The notes: generated from the letters alone by a model not told the origin. A stretch of DNA of 64,000 nucleotides from Austropuccinia psidii (GCA_023105745.1 JALGQZ010000014.1:10345851-10409850), one strand, 5' to 3'; shown: positions 49,267-62,000, counted from the first letter of the stretch. Program-made: numbers and translations.

Positions 49267-52200
49267 TCAAGCCATTGAAGAATTGGGTCCTGGCTTGTCA
49301 GGATATAACGAATGAAAATCTTTGACAAGTTCAGGACAATTCTTGAGGTTTTCAGTTGGTTCCCATGTGGATCTTTCTGAATCTTGACTGAAACCTTTCC
49401 ATTCCACCAGATACCATAATTTTCTTCTCTTGAGCTTTGAATCCAGTACTTGAGAGACTTCCCATTCCTCTTCTTCTTCAATAATGATTGGAGGAGGAGG
49501 CTCTTGATGCCGATTTGGGATTGTTGATGTCTTGACTGGTTCCAAGAGTGAGATATGGAAGACTGGGTGGATGGATTTCCATTGAAATGGAAGCTTGAGG
49601 TGGTAAGCATGAGTACTGACTTTCTTCAGGATTGGAAAGGGACCCAACCATCTTTCAGACAGTTTCTTGGTGGGTCTAGTTGATTTGATATTCTTGGAAG
49701 AAAGCCATACCATGTCACCAGGATTGAAAACAGGTGGACTTGCTCTACTTTTATCTGCATACCTCTTAAACCGGTTTATGGCGATTTCAAGTTCTCTCTT
49801 GACATCTTGCTGTACTGATTGGATTTTTGTTGATAACTTTCCAGCAGGAGTATCTTGAGTGATGTGAACTGAATCAAATTGTGGATCTCTTCCATAAACG
49901 GTGAAAAACGGTGATTGCTTGGTTGAAGAGTGATCAGAATTATTGTAGGCAAATTCAGCCAGAGGGAGCCAGGTGTTCCAATCATCTTGATGATAACTGA
50001 CATACATCCGAAGATACTGTTCTAGTATCTGATTTACCCTCTCTGTCTGTCCATCAGTTTCTGGGTGATAAGCAGTTGACAAGTCTCTTGAAATCTTGAG
50101 CTGCTGACAAAGATTGGTCCAGAAGGAAGAAACAAAGAGTGAACCTCTATCACTGACAATGCTTGATGGAAAGCCATGCTTTGAGAAGATATTCTTGATG
50201 AATAAATGGGCCAAATCCAAAGAAGTTATTGAAGACATTGTTGGAATAAAAACCGCCATTTTTGAGAATCTGTCCACTATGACAAGAATTGAGTCAAAAG
50301 AATTGGACAGGGGCAGTTGAGTGATGAAATCCATTGAGAGACAAATCCAAGGACCATTTGGAATTGGAAGAGGTTTGAGGAGTCCAAACTTCTTATGGTG
50401 GATATTCTTGTTTCTTGAACACTGTTGACAGGATGATACATAATCCTTAATGAATTGAGTTATGCCGGACCAGTGGAAATCCCGCTTGACAAGTTTGAGA
50501 GTCTTCTCTTGGCCAGGGTGTCCAGCTAGAGGAGAGTCATGACGCTTTTGAAGAATGCTGAGTTGAATTGTGGAGTCATTTGGGACTACCACCCGATCTT
50601 TGAAGAGAAGAAGTTGGGAGGAGGAATCAAGAGAATAATCTTGGACAGATTTACCTTTACCCAAATCTTCAAGGATACTTCTGTACTGAGTATCTTGCCA
50701 TAATTTCTTCTGAATTGAATCAATCAAATTTGAAAAAGAATCCACCTTGACTGCAAAAAATTTTGAGGGTTGAACTTCATCTTGCTTAATGAGTTGTTGA
50801 AAATTCATTGGATTCTTGCTGATGAAATCCTCCCCCCTCTCCGGATAGACGTCGTCCCGACGTGATAAGGCATCTGGAAGAGTTGCTAGGCGGCCAGGGC
50901 GGTAAGTGATTGAAAAATGAAATTCAGATAAGAATTCAGCCCAACGGGCTTGACGGCGAGTAAGGATCTTTGATGACATAAAGTACTGAAGAGAAGAATG
51001 ATCGGTGAGAACTTCAAAAGGAGAGGACAGAGAAAGAAGAAAAGCCCTCCAGCGCTTGAGAGCCCAGACTATACCAAGGAGTTCCTTGTCATGAATTTCA
51101 TAGTTGAGTTCTGCTGGAATAAGCTTGCGGCTGTCAAAGGCAATGGGATGTTTTCCTGAGTCAGAGACCTGACTCAGTACAGCACCCAAAGCATAATCGG
51201 ATGCATCGGTCTCTACAATGGTCGGTAGAGAAGGATTGAAGTGGGAAAGGATTGGAGCGGTAGTGAAGGCCTCTTTGAGTTGATGAAACTGGCTAAGAGC
51301 TTCCTCATTGAGGGGGAAACAGGAATCTTTCTTGAGGAAACTGGTGAGTGAACTGATTTTCTTTGAATAATTCTTGATGAAACGGCGGTAGAAGTTGGCA
51401 AAGCCAAGGAAGGATTGAAGAGCCTTGAGGTTTCTTGGAGGAGGCCAATTAAGGATCTGCTGGACTTTTGCTTGGTCCATCTTGAGGCCTTCAGAAGAAA
51501 CAACATAACCAAGGTATTCTACACTAGAGACATGAAAAAGGCATTTAGAAGCCTTGGCGAAAAGGTTATTGGCTCTGAGTCTGGAAAGAACAGTGGACAC
51601 ATGGGTGACATGTTCTTCCTCAGATTTGGAAAAGACCATAATGTCATCCAAATAAACCACAACAAAAACATCAAGAAGATCTTGGAATATATCATTGACA
51701 AGATTCTGAAAAGAGGCAGGAGCATTGGTGAGCCCAAATGGCATAACCAAGTACTCAAAACTGCCATATTTAGTTCTGAAGCATGTCAAATGTTCATCAC
51801 CCTCCTTGATTCTGAGCAGGTTATATGCACCACGCAAATCAATCTTGGAGAAGATAGAAGAACCATTAAAGACATTAAGAAGCTGGTTCATAGGAGGAAC
51901 AGGATATTTGTTCTTCCTAGTGACAGCATTGAGTTTGCGGTAATCAACACACAAACGGAGGCCACCATCTTTCTTTTTAACAAAGAGGACAGGTGCTCCT
52001 GTTGAGGAGGAGCTTGGCCGGATGAAACCTTTCTCTACATTCTCTGAAATGTAGGCCCTGAGTGTATCTGACTCTTGTTTGGATAAAGAGTAGATCACCC
52101 CAACTGGAGGTAGAGACCCCTCCAGTTCGATATGATGATCACAGGCACGGTGAGGAGGAAGTTTCTCTGCTTTCACCTTGGAGAATACATCCAAGTATTG

Positions 52201-52995
52201 GTGATAAACAGAGGGAACAACCTTCATCACGGTTTCTACTTCTTCTGGCTCTTCCTCTTCATCCCACAACTCCTCCAGGGAGTCATGATAAGATGAAGGA
52301 GGAAGGTCCATATTCCCAAAGAAGAGATGAAGTGAAGATACAGAATTATCTTCCCCAACATCTTGAATCTCTTTGAAGACTTCATCTCCAGATGATGGTA
52401 ATGACAGATGGGAATTAAGGGAAGGAATATGGACAGAAGATGGAACTGATGGTGTTCTAGGATCACCAACCAGAGCTGCACATGATTTGGCAGAGGAAGA
52501 GTCATTACGGAAGGAATTGGAAGGATCAGAATAGTCCTTTTGATCAGTATTAAAGGTGATCAGCCCTTGCCTCCAATCAATAGAAGGATTAAAATGATTG
52601 AGAAAGTCAAAGCCCAATATGAGGTCTTCTCCCTTGGGAGTATCAATGACTAAAAAATCCCATTCAAAGCTTGGGAAGGAAGGGAGCTCAACCATATATT
52701 TAGTATGGTGAGTCACAAATAAGGAAGGGGACTCAGAGGAGTCCAAAATGATAAGAGGAATCTTCTCTGGAAGTTCTGACGTAGTCAATGAGTACTTGTG
52801 AACAAACTGCTTTGCAATGAATGAGTGTGTAGCACCAGAATCAATGAGAATACTGTAAAAAACATCAGAAAGAGAAGAGAAAACAAAAAATTTAAGAGAA
52901 TTCTTGACACCAGTATTCAGAATGCACAATTGTGCTCTGGAAGGAAAACTGTGAAGACCATTGAACACAACATGGTCTTCACTCAGGCTTTTCCC
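49267..52995 (-). CDS. pol: Pol polyprotein of element B (protease, RT, RNase H, integrase, chromodomain)
   Basis: Makes, copies and integrates element DNA. The frame is open from the frameshift site (52995) with no stop to 49267. No ATG opens it, so a -1 shift from gag is the likely entry. Numbering from the GTG at 52968: protease [10 protein letters not shown] (Asp43); [23 protein letters not shown] and YLDD (439-442); RNase H Asp588, Glu629, Asp656, Asp699; integrase zinc finger His810, His817, Cys847, Cys850, then catalytic Asp880, Asp940, Glu976; chromodomain about 1163-1222 ([24 protein letters not shown]). About 1233 residues, usual for a chromovirus Pol. All key residues are present. 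Long plus-strand frames over the RT region are shadows. Confidence 0.97.
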   Translation of the reverse strand, partial: GKSLSEDHVVFNGLHSFPSRAQLCILNTGVKNSLKFFVFSSLSDVFYSILIDSGATHSFIAKQFVHKYSLTTSELPEKIPLIILDSSESPSLFVTHHTKYMVELPSFPSFEWDFLVIDTPKGEDLILGFDFLNHFNPSIDWRQGLITFNTDQKDYSDPSNSFRNDSSSAKSCAALVGDPRTPSVPSSVHIPSLNSHLSLPSSGDEVFKEIQDVGEDNSVSSLHLFFGNMDLPPSSYHDSLEELWDEEEEPEEVETVMKVVPSVYHQYLDVFSKVKAEKLPPHRACDHHIELEGSLPPVGVIYSLSKQESDTLRAYISENVEKGFIRPSSSSTGAPVLFVKKKDGGLRLCVDYRKLNAVTRKNKYPVPPMNQLLNVFNGSSIFSKIDLRGAYNLLRIKEGDEHLTCFRTKYGSFEYLVMPFGLTNAPASFQNLVNDIFQDLLDVFVVVYLDDIMVFSKSEEEHVTHVSTVLSRLRANNLFAKASKCLFHVSSVEYLGYVVSSEGLKMDQAKVQQILNWPPPRNLKALQSFLGFANFYRRFIKNYSKKISSLTSFLKKDSCFPLNEEALSQFHQLKEAFTTAPILSHFNPSLPTIVETDASDYALGAVLSQVSDSGKHPIAFDSRKLIPAELNYEIHDKELLGIVWALKRWRAFLLSLSSPFEVLTDHSSLQYFMSSKILTRRQARWAEFLSEFHFSITYRPGRLATLPDALSRRDDVYPERGEDFISKNPMNFQQLIKQDEVQPSKFFAVKVDSFSNLIDSIQKKLWQDTQYRSILEDLGKGKSVQDYSLDSSSQLLLFKDRVVVPNDSTIQLSILQKRHDSPLAGHPGQEKTLKLVKRDFHWSGITQFIKDYVSSCQQCSRNKNIHHKKFGLLKPLPIPNGPWICLSMDFITQLPLSNSFDSILVIVDRFSKMAVFIPTMSSITSLDLAHLFIKNIFSKHGFPSSIVSDRGSLFVSSFWTNLCQQLKISRDLSTAYHPETDGQTERVNQILEQYLRMYVSYHQDDWNTWLPLAEFAYNNSDHSSTKQSPFFTVYGRDPQFDSVHITQDTPAGKLSTKIQSVQQDVKRELEIAINRFKRYADKSRASPPVFNPGDMVWLSSKNIKSTRPTKKLSERWLGPFPILKKVSTHAYHLKLPFQWKSIHPVFHISLLEPVKTSTIPNRHQEPPPPIIIEEEEEWEVSQVLDSKLKRRKLWYLVEWKGFSQDSERSTWEPTENLKNCPELVKDFHSLYPDKPGPNSSMA
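52951..52995 (-). promoter_or_regulatory. Programmed -1 ribosomal frameshift signal of element B
   Basis: On the minus strand the gag codons CAG GGA AAA GCC TGA contain the slippery heptamer G GGA AAA (52995-52989). A 6-nt spacer, GCCTGA (52988-52983), includes the gag stop. A perfect 11-bp hairpin follows: arm GTGAAGACCAT (52982-52972), 10-nt loop, arm ATGGTCTTCAC (52961-52951). After slipping, GGG AAA AGC CTG continues into the open pol frame. Heptamer, spacing and stem all fit the known -1 frameshift pattern. Confidence 0.85.
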
Positions 52996-54320
52996 TGGCT
53001 GGGAAAGCTGCCTGACGGTTGGGTAAGCTTGTTTTGAGGCCTTTTGACACAGGACTCAAGACTATGCTTCCCACCACAATAGGTACACAACCCCTCCTTG
53101 ATTCTTCTTTCCTTTTCAGAACCTTTCAACTTGAAGTCCTTATTCAACAATGAAGAATGGGGCTTGTCCCGCTTTTGAGAATGAAATTTCTTCTTTGGTC
53201 TTGAACTTGAAGAAACTTGATGATGAGAAGAGTGAGACTTTGAGGCTTCAGGCTTCTTCTCTTGATGATGATTCTTTTCCTTCTGCCTCTCATGGTACCT
53301 GGTATCAAGTTCCAGGCTGACGTCCATTAAGTCTTGAAGAGAATCAATGTTTGAAGGATGGGAGGCCAATTGATCCAGAATCCTGGAGGCCAAACCCTTC
53401 CTGAAATGATGAATAAGAGCCCTTTCACCCCAATCCCCAATTCTTGAAACCAAACTCCTGAAATCGGCAATATACAAAGCAACATGCCCACCTTCTTTCA
53501 TCCTAAGGCCATCCAATTCAGCTTCTGCTTTTCTTACTTCATTTGGGTCTCCAAATAAAGTGAACAATTGGGATTCGAATAATGGCCAGGAATTGAGGAG
53601 ATAATTTGAGTCTTGATTATTGAGATTGGAAAGGTAAGGCTCAATCCATTTTGCAGCCCTGCCAACTAAGAATGAAGTGGCATAAAGAACCTTCTTTCTG
53701 TCTTGAGAGAAGTTTGCCGGGTCATTATGAAAGATGAGTTGGCAAGACTGAATAAAGCTTCTGACTTTGAAGGGCTGAGTCCCATCAAAGCATTCTGGAG
53801 CCTTCATAGAGGGAGTCTTGAAGGCTGGTGGTCTTGATGATTCAGAAGAAGAAGCTGCTTGCAGATTGGCCATAATCTGAGTCATTTGTTGCATAATGGC
53901 CAATAAAGACGGTTCAGACTGATGAGAGGCAGGCTGATCAGACTGGGCTAGAGTTGGTCCTCTGGTGCCCTCAGATGCTCCCGCAGGAGCAGGAGCAGCC
54001 TCAGTGCCATTAGACTCTTCCTCTTCCACAGAATTCTCCTCCTCCTCTTCACCATCTTCACCTTGAACCTTGGGACTGGTTCTTGAAAAACCTGGGAATC
54101 CGCCAACCACTCCTGATAAAGACATTGACCTTCTTGGCCCTCTTCCTTCCTTCCTGGATGGTGCTGCTCCTTCCATAATGGGTCCTCTGTCCAATCTGGC
54201 CCTCAGTTGAGAAACTGCTGGGGTACCGTCAAGAGGAGCCCTTGGAGTTGGAGTCAGAACAGCTTGAGTTCTGGCCTGAGATCTGGTCTGTCTTGCTGGA
54301 GGTGAATGTTGAACTGGCAT
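52983..54320 (-). CDS. gag: Gag of element B
   Basis: Structural protein, 445 residues from ATG 54320 ([15 protein letters not shown]). I prefer this start over the upstream in-frame ATG at 54395 because the 25 residues before it are hydrophobic and unlike Gag. The N-terminus is Pro/Arg-rich, then acidic ([12 protein letters not shown]). The capsid-like region lies at about 180-340 ([48 protein letters not shown]). A Lys/His/Ser-rich basic stretch and a zinc knuckle [13 protein letters not shown] (about 412-424) follow. The knuckle is CX2CX3HX4C, one residue shorter than canonical. It stops at TGA 52985-52983 inside the frameshift signal. Confidence 0.95.
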   Translation of the reverse strand: MPVQHSPPARQTRSQARTQAVLTPTPRAPLDGTPAVSQLRARLDRGPIMEGAAPSRKEGRGPRRSMSLSGVVGGFPGFSRTSPKVQGEDGEEEEENSVEEEESNGTEAAPAPAGASEGTRGPTLAQSDQPASHQSEPSLLAIMQQMTQIMANLQAASSSESSRPPAFKTPSMKAPECFDGTQPFKVRSFIQSCQLIFHNDPANFSQDRKKVLYATSFLVGRAAKWIEPYLSNLNNQDSNYLLNSWPLFESQLFTLFGDPNEVRKAEAELDGLRMKEGGHVALYIADFRSLVSRIGDWGERALIHHFRKGLASRILDQLASHPSNIDSLQDLMDVSLELDTRYHERQKEKNHHQEKKPEASKSHSSHHQVSSSSRPKKKFHSQKRDKPHSSLLNKDFKLKGSEKERRIKEGLCTYCGGKHSLESCVKRPQNKLTQPSGSFPSQGKA

Positions 54321-55080
54321 GATTTCAGGGATAATCAACCAAAATAAATGAAATAAAAAATCAAAATTTTCTTGAAGTACAAAATCAACAATCAATCTTG
54401 AGGAAATTGGATAATCAATGAATCAAAATTCTTCAAATACGTCAATCAATCAAATCAGAATGAGTCTTGAAGTAAAAATCAATATCAATGAGAATCTTGA
54501 AGTCAATAAAAACAATCAATCAAACAATCAAAATCAAATCAAATCAAAATCTTGCAGAAAAAATCAATCAATCAAAATGAATTCTTGAGTCAAAATCAAT
54601 TTATGTCAAAATCTTGATGTGAATAATCAGCAAAATCAATAAAGTCTTCAGGTCAATCAATTATCTTGAGGTCAATTTCAATTATGTCAAATTAGTCAAT
54701 CAAATCAATTTTCAAGTGAATTCTTCCAAAAAATCAAAAATTCTTGAGGAATAAATCAAAGTGAATCCTGATATGAAGAACGTGTCTGAATAACCTGATG
54801 AATAACTTGAGAACCAAAGATAAAAATGCCTGAATTATGGATAAAAATAGATTGATTAAGATTGAGAATGAGATTGAAAAGATAACAGAAAAAATAAAAA
54901 ATGGGTCAGCTTTCAATTTTCAGAATGAAGAATGAATGAGAGAAAATTGAGAGGTGACGAAGAATCATAAGATCATAAAACGTCAAAGAATCATAATTTT
55001 GATGAAATGAATGAATGAATTTAAAATATAAGAATAAAAGAATGAATGAATGAAGAAGAATTGTGAGTTAATTAATATAA
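54321..55080 (-). other. 5' leader of element B, repeat-rich
   Basis: On the plus strand the region is built of many short copies of AATCAA/CAATCAAT mixed with TCTTGA(A/G)G. It is a degenerate short-period repeat from about 54400 to 54760, followed by GAATGAATGAATG runs near 55000-55050. Next to the 5' LTR the minus strand reads TTATATTAATTAACTCAC, with no obvious tRNA-complementary primer-binding site. Confidence 0.55.
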
Positions 55081-56823
55081 TGTCACAGGGGCTCTTGGAG
55101 GAAGAGGGCCTGGCACTCAGGAATCAAGAACTCACTTGGAGGGCTCCAAAGATAAAAGAATAATAAGAATGAATTTCTTTAAGAAAGAATAAAGGGGAAA
55201 ACAAGTATGCCAAAAGATGAGATAAGAAAAAGATGAAGCCAATGACCAAAGATAATAAAGAAGCCAAAAGCCAAGAAGCCAACCAAGTGAATCCTCAATT
55301 CACTGTTTCAACCTGCCAGAAAAGGAAATGGAATTAGTATAAGGATATGACCACCAATATCCACTGGACAGGCAAGGAAATAAAAGAAAAGGGTGCTGAA
55401 TGACTGACTTAAGATTATCAGTATTAACTTTAATGATGTAAAAGAAAATAAGGATAAAAATAAATCCACTATATTAATTAACTGGGGAAAAAGTCCCCAG
55501 GTGCTGAAAGGTGGCCAGTATATGTGAAAAGCTGGAAGGTTGATCCTGGAAGGTGGATCAATGACTGTATTGTCCGAATCGGGAAATACAGTTCTGGCCA
55601 TCTTGAAATTTGAACTGTGTGATGGAATTCACACAGTGGAATAAGAAATGGCCCAATTGGGCCAAGGCCATACAGGTTGATTGAATAAGGCCTGTACGGA
55701 TGAATTGGGTTGTCCAAGGAGTATTGAATACTTGATGTCTTTGACAACTGATTGAATTATGTAATACCTCTTGCGAATTGACCTTAGAATAATCCTGAAT
55801 GAATTGTACCAACCCAACTCCTGCAGATACAGGTGGTTGGGATCCTTGAATGATCTTCTGAATTACCGCCATGGATTGCCAGACTGATAAGCTGGAAAGT
55901 CCTCCTTCGAAAATGGGCGTTGGAATTATGGACCTTGAGATGGAAAGGTGGAATTGGGTCCTGAAAACGTCACCATTGGATTGCTGAGTAAAAATGGTGC
56001 ATAATGGTATATAATACCATATATGCACCACACCTGCAATCTTGAGTACGGAGTGCATGAAGGAAAGGAAAGAATTCCCCTTAAGTTGAGGGAAAAGCTT
56101 GTTGAGATGATTTGGTGGCCTCTGGTGGTTGCCAGAGGCCATGACGGTGAAGTTGGTCTATGGTGGTCCAGGGCCAAAAATGGGTCCTACGGGATTTATG
56201 GCCAAAAATGGATCCAAGGTGGTTTTTGGTCCAAGTTGGGTCCAAGGGATTGGTGGCCAAAAATGGCTCAGGTGGGCCCAATTGTGGTTTGGGACCCACC
56301 TGGCCTTGGGGGCTAGGTGGCTGCCCCCTTTGGCCCCTTTTGGCCTCATTGGATTAGGCCAAAAGGGGCCTAACCCGCCTACGGACCGCGGACCGCGGAC
56401 CGCGTATTACGGCCCGCGGACCGTAGAAGCCGTGGGGGGCCTAAATGGCCCAAAAAGGCCATTTAGGCCAAAACCCCCATAATGAAATGGGTGGCCAGGA
56501 AACCAAGGAAGGTGGCCATGGGGCCTGGAAGCCCCTGGAAGACAAAGGGACCCCCCAGGCCCAAAAACAGTGATGAAGGCCTGGGGGTTGGTGAGGTGGA
56601 AATTGGCCAAGAGGGCCAATGACGCAGGATATGGCCTGAGGCCATAAAGGATGATGGAGGCCATAAGTGGCCAATGGAGTGGGTTATGGCATAAGAGCCA
56701 TGGAACAACCAAAAGGGGTCAATTGGCCATAAATGATATGACATGGCCAATTGGCCCCAACTTGGCTCCAGGTTGGATTGCCGCCGCCATCAAGGAGGAG
56801 GGTCAAAATACGTGGCTGTGACA
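55081..56823 (-). repeat. 5' LTR of element B
   Basis: Same ends as the 3' LTR. The GC-rich block at 56380-56426 has a shorter CGGACCG repeat than the other LTR. Confidence 0.95.
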
Positions 56824-59078
56824 CAGAAGAGGTTCCCAATACTACATCCAATCAGATGGAACTGGACTCAGAGGTAGAACTGATCCCTCAAAAGGGAAAA
56901 GAAAGGGCAATATCCCCAGTGGAACAGAATACACACAAGGAATTGCCTTATCCCAAAGGCAAGTCCCAGAAATGCCCATGATATCTGAACCTGAATTGGA
57001 GCTAAGTATGAGTAACTCAAATAGGTACAAATCAGATTCAGAGGGCTCAAATAGACATCTACATGAGCCAGTACAAGCAGTATTACACAGTGTACAAGGA
57101 CAAAGATTGGGAAATGCTGCCTCAGATACACCAAGGAGTGATGAACTCCTGGCACATCCTGAAAAAGTTCCTCAAAGAGGAGGAGATAGTGAAATACTCC
57201 AATGGATGGAATCCACTGTCATCCAAACCTCAAATCAAAAAAATCAAGGATTAACACGCCAAAAAGAGGGAGGCAACCAAGGAAGAAGCCCCAGTAGCTT
57301 CTACCAGCAAGCCCCAAGCCAACCCACTTCCCCAAGAAGGGAAGAAGAACAAGAAAACAAATTGGAGGAAACCATATTGCCCAAGCTACAGGATCCCAAA
57401 AATCCAAAAGGATGCCATGGACAATGTTTTCAACATGGCCAGAACTTTGATGGAATTCAAAGACAAAGAGGAACAAAGAATGAGACAACCCCATTTCCCA
57501 AAGAAATAACCTTGTCTCCTGATGTTGTAAATACTTTAACAGAGCTTAAAAATAGTATTTTACCTCTTAAAGACATTAAAAATAGTTTATTATCTTTTCA
57601 AGAAATAAATAATAGCTTATCATCTTTAACCAAACTTGTTGTACAAAATAAGAAAGAAATTGATAACATAAAATTTATGGTTGAAAATAATAAACCAAAA
57701 GTATTAATTGACAATACTCAGAAATTAATACAAGGACAACAAGAGTTGTACAAATACATAAGTGATATCAAAGAAAAAACTTTGACAATCAATTATGATG
57801 TGAGTATTGATAATCTTACAGAAAAATTAAACAAATTAAGTATTTCTGTAGAAAAATTTGAAGAAAAGACTTGATCACACCAAAAATTACTTTTGGACCA
57901 TGTGGAAAAAAGTGATGAAGCAAGAATGCATCTAAAAGATGATATTCAAAGTGAAATAAGGCTTATTACTGGAAAAATGGATAAAATGAATGAGGCTAAT
58001 TTAAATATGCCAAAGTTATCAACTCCATTTTCTCATATAAGAAGCCCTGTTAAAACAAAAGAGGAATTGACAAATCCTTTCATAACAGACTTGAGTCACC
58101 AAGAAAATAGCCAAGTCTTAATGAAGGAAGCACCTCAGCTGAAAGAATGGCCAACATTCACAGGAGAAGGTGAATATGACCACATGTCATTTATTAAAAC
58201 AATTGACATGTTACAAGAAGACTATGCCATACCAGATGAATTAATCATTGCAAGATTACATTCATTATTTGAGAAATCTGCAAAAAAGATGGTATTATGG
58301 CATAAGACAAACAAATGGTAAAAATACCTGGTCTTGGTGCAAACAAGAAATAATCACCAAGTGGGCAGATGATGCCTGGAGGTATAAGATAGAAAATGCA
58401 TTTGAAAATTCTTTCTTTGACCCAGAGAAAGACAAACCTTTAACTTGGTTCCTGAAACAAGTTGAAAGGCTTAATGCACTGTACCCAGAAATGTCACAAA
58501 AAATGGTGCATATGAAAATACTCAAGAAATGTGGAAGAGAGCTAGAACATTCCCTAAGAAGCAGGTGTATAGAACCATGCTCCACAGAAGAGTACATTAA
58601 TGCACTGGAAGACATAGTGACAAGAACAAAAATTGGCAGGACTTGGAAGAAATTGGACATTAAAACCCCAAATAAACCATTTATCAAAAAAAATAAATTA
58701 AAAGAATCCTTCAAGCCCAGTACATCCAATAATAATGAGCAAAGAAAATGCCATAAATGTGGAGGTATTGGACACTTAGCCAATAATTGCCTAAAAAAGG
58801 CAAAAATCAATGAAATTGTGGAAACTGAAAACCACAATGACAAAGAGGAGGAATCTGACTCTGAAAAAGAAACAGAAGAGTCAGAAAGCTCTGAAAGTGA
58901 TGAAATCAATATAATTAATGCACAAATTAATAATATTGATATAATTTATGAAGTATTGGATGTTAACTCAAACTTACCACAAGTTGGGACATCTGACACA
59001 AACCTGACAAATATACAAGATGCCAAAATGTATAGAACCAAACCTGCAAGAGGAATGGGATATACAGCTGGGAAATAA
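56824..59078 (+). pseudogene. Gag of element C (after the element B insertion)
   Basis: The gag frame is clear from 56972 (MPMISEPELELS) through a low-complexity N-terminus and an Asn/Lys/Ile-rich coiled-coil region (LTELKNSILPLKDIKNSLLS). It meets TGA at 57872, continues in the same frame, then shifts by one base in an A-run at about 58282. From there RWYYGIRQTNGKNTWSW and the capsid core follow to the zinc knuckle CHKCGGIGHLANNC (about 58750-58792, CX2CX4HX4C), an acidic Glu/Ser tail, and TAA at 59076. That TAA is in the same frame as the protease that follows, so gag-pol was once a single frame. Confidence 0.88.
57063..57509 (+). pseudogene. ORF-x of element C, overlapping gag in the +1 frame
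   Basis: From ATG 57063 (MSQYKQYYTVYKDKDWEM) to TAA 57507, broken once by TAA at 57252. The frame lies wholly inside the gag frame and in the +1 register relative to it, as in element A. Shared motifs with ORF-x of A are DW(E/K), QIHQ and G-W-NP (SNGWNPLSS), followed by a Lys-rich tail ending near KDKEEQRMRQ. The +1 frame of a low-complexity gag would not be expected to keep Trp, Cys and His positions by chance. Function is unknown. Confidence 0.6.
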
Positions 59079-62000
59079 AGTATAAGTATTGTTATAGTTG
59101 ATAACCAAGAAGGAAAAGTTAACTTAGATACAGGAGCATATTGCACCTGTGTTGGCAAAACTTATTTAGAAACCATTGTCCCAGACTGGCAAGAAAAACC
59201 TATGCCAATACAAGGTGTCAAATTCAGTAGTGCAAGTGAGAGCATGAAGCCCCTTGGAATAATTGATTTAACACTAATTTTCCCTCATCCTTCACAATGT
59301 GTCAGAATAAAAGTGGAATTTGTGGTAATGGACAACTGTACCAGTAATCACTTTATCCTGGGAAATGACTACTTATCAATCTATGGTATAGATATCTCTA
59401 ACCAGAAGGATAGATATTTTACTATAGGAGATAACAAAAGACAAAAGTTTGGCTTCTTAAATAACAAAAAACAAATTACAGTTATTAAGAATGAAGAAAA
59501 GATTCCAGAAAAGGATCTGTTTATATCTGAACAACTTAAAGAGGCAGAATCCAATCAAGAATTAACAGAAAGAATGAAAGATAAATTAATTGACCTCTTA
59601 TTTAAGTACAAAAATGCCTTTGCAACTGACAAAGAGCCACTAGGTGCTATAATTGGGCATGAAGTAGACATAATTCTTAATGTGGAAAAGCCTTACCCAC
59701 CCTTACTAAGAAGACCAGCTTACCCAGCTAGTCCAAGGGCTAGAGAAGCCTTAGAGGTACACATTAAAGAATTAATGGACCTTGGAGTATTAAGAAAGGT
59801 TGGACATAATGAACAAGTAGAAGTCACTACTCCTGTCATTATAACCTGGCATAATGGAAAATCAAGGATGGTAGGAGACTTCAGAGCCCTGGACACCTAT
59901 ACCATTCCAGATAGATATCCAATACCTAGAATCCATGAGACATTGACACAATTGTCACAAGCTAAGTTCATTACAGCTATGGATGCCTTAAAGGGTTTTA
60001 ATCAAAATGTCTTAACAGACAATGCCAAAAAACTACTGAGGATAATAGTCCACTGTGGAATTTTTGAATACTTAAGAATGCCATTTGGGATAAAAAATGC
60101 ACCTTCCCATTACCAAAGAATGATGAATACCATATTCCCTGAAGAATTATCAGAAGGATGGTTAACTATCTATATTGATGATATCATAATTTGCTCAGAA
60201 ACTTGGGAAAAGCACCTTACAAGACTAGAAAGGGTACTACAGAAAATAGTCCAAGTGAATATGAAAATTTCCTTGAAAAAGTGTCATTTTGCATATAGTG
60301 AATTAAAAGCACTAGGACATGTTGTATCTGGACTTAGTCTAGGCATAGACAAAAATAAAGTAGCAGCAGTACTACTTAAACCAATTCCTCAAACCAAAAA
60401 AGAAATGCAATCATTTTTAGGATTTGCTGGTTACTATAGACAGCATATAAAGGACTTTGTAAAAATTGCCAAATCCTTATATAAATTATGTGACCAACAA
60501 ACAGTTTATGAAATGACTGAAGAAAGGGTCAAGGCATATGAAGAATTGAAAAATTCACTAACAAATGCCCCATTTCTTCTAATGCCAGATTGGAAACTAC
60601 CCTTCAAACTATACATTGATGATTGTGGAGAAGGACTAGGTGCTGCACTTCACCAAACACACAAATTATCAATGATAAACCAGTGGAAGGACCAATTTGT
60701 TTCATTTCAAGGCAGATAAAGCCAACAGAAGCAAGGTATGGAGCCAGCCAAGTGGAATTCTTATGCTTAGTGTGGGCTTTAGAAAAATTGCATTATTATT
60801 TGGATGGCACAGTATTTGATGTAATCACAGACTCTAATGCTGTGAAATCACTATTAAATATGAAGACTCCAAATAGACACATGCTGAGATGGCAAATTGC
60901 TATCCAAGAATATAGAAGAAATATGACTATTGTACATAAATCTGGAAATATTCATAAAAATGCAGATGGTCTTAGCAGATGGGCTTTAGCAAATACCCCT
61001 GACAATCCAGCATGGGTACCACAAGAAGAGCACCATATAGAAGGAATATGTGTCACAGACATAGGCACAGAATTCTTTAACCAAGTTGAAGAAAGCTATA
61101 AGACAGACAAAAATTGTCATATCTTAAGCCAACTTCTAATGAAAGAATGCAAAGACCCATCACTTTCATCAAAACTAGATGAAACATGGAAAAAGGCATA
61201 TGATGAAGGAAGATTCCATCTCCTTGATGGAATCCTCTACCATAGAACAAAACACACATGTGTTATGACCTTAACAGATAGAACACTAATAAACACTATT
61301 TTACATGAGTGTCATGATAGTGTTGCATCTGGACATCTCTCAGAAGATAGGACACTAGAGAGGGTGAAAACCTGCTCTTGGTGGCCAAATTGGAAGAAAG
61401 ATGTTGCAGAGTACTGCCAAACCTGTGACAGATGCCAAAAAGCCAACAGAGCCACAGGAAAGAAATTTGGAATGATGATCCAAATCCAAGAACCAAAATC
61501 CCCATGGGAAATAGTTCATATGGATTGGGTGACAGCATTACCTCCAGGAGGAGACAGGAGTTATAATGCATGCCTAGTTTTAGTTGACAGGTACAGTAAA
61601 ACTCCAATGTTCTTACCATGTCACAAAGATGACACAGCTATGGACACAGCCATAATGATATGGAATAAAGTTATTAGCCATACAGGCTTATTCCAGAATA
61701 TTATAAGTGACAGAGACCCAAAGTTCACTTCAGCATTATGGACAAATCTCCATAACTTATTTGGGACAAAGCTATCATTCTCAACAGCTTACCATCCCCA
61801 AACTGATGGTTTAGCAGAAAGAATGATACAGACCTTAGAGTACATGATCAGAAGATTCTGTGCTTATGGGCTAGAATTTAAAGATTCTGATGGTTTTACC
61901 CATGATTGGTGTACACTAATAACAGAACCGGAACTGGCATATAAAACATCAATCCATTCTTCTACTGGAAAAACACCAGCAATGCTAGAAAAAGGTTGGA

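Larger units (their letters stand above)
46720..56823 (-). mobile_element. Element B: complete, apparently intact Ty3/gypsy chromovirus
   Basis: The LTRs at 46720-48471 (3') and 55081-56823 (5') are flanked by CAGAA at 46715-46719 and 56824-56828. By eye the LTRs differ by about four substitutions plus a 9-bp copy-number change in a GC-rich repeat. Gag and pol are both open on the minus strand, with all catalytic motifs, and are separated by a -1 frameshift signal. It inserted into the gag intron 3' splice site of element C. High LTR identity and intact frames imply recent insertion and possible autonomy. Confidence 0.97.

Noticed and set aside
51415..52005. 196-codon plus-strand open frame
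   Set aside because: It is antisense to the conserved RT region of element B pol; its openness follows from the codon use of pol.
58295..58909. 204-codon minus-strand frame
   Set aside because: Antisense shadow of the element C Gag capsid and zinc-knuckle region.
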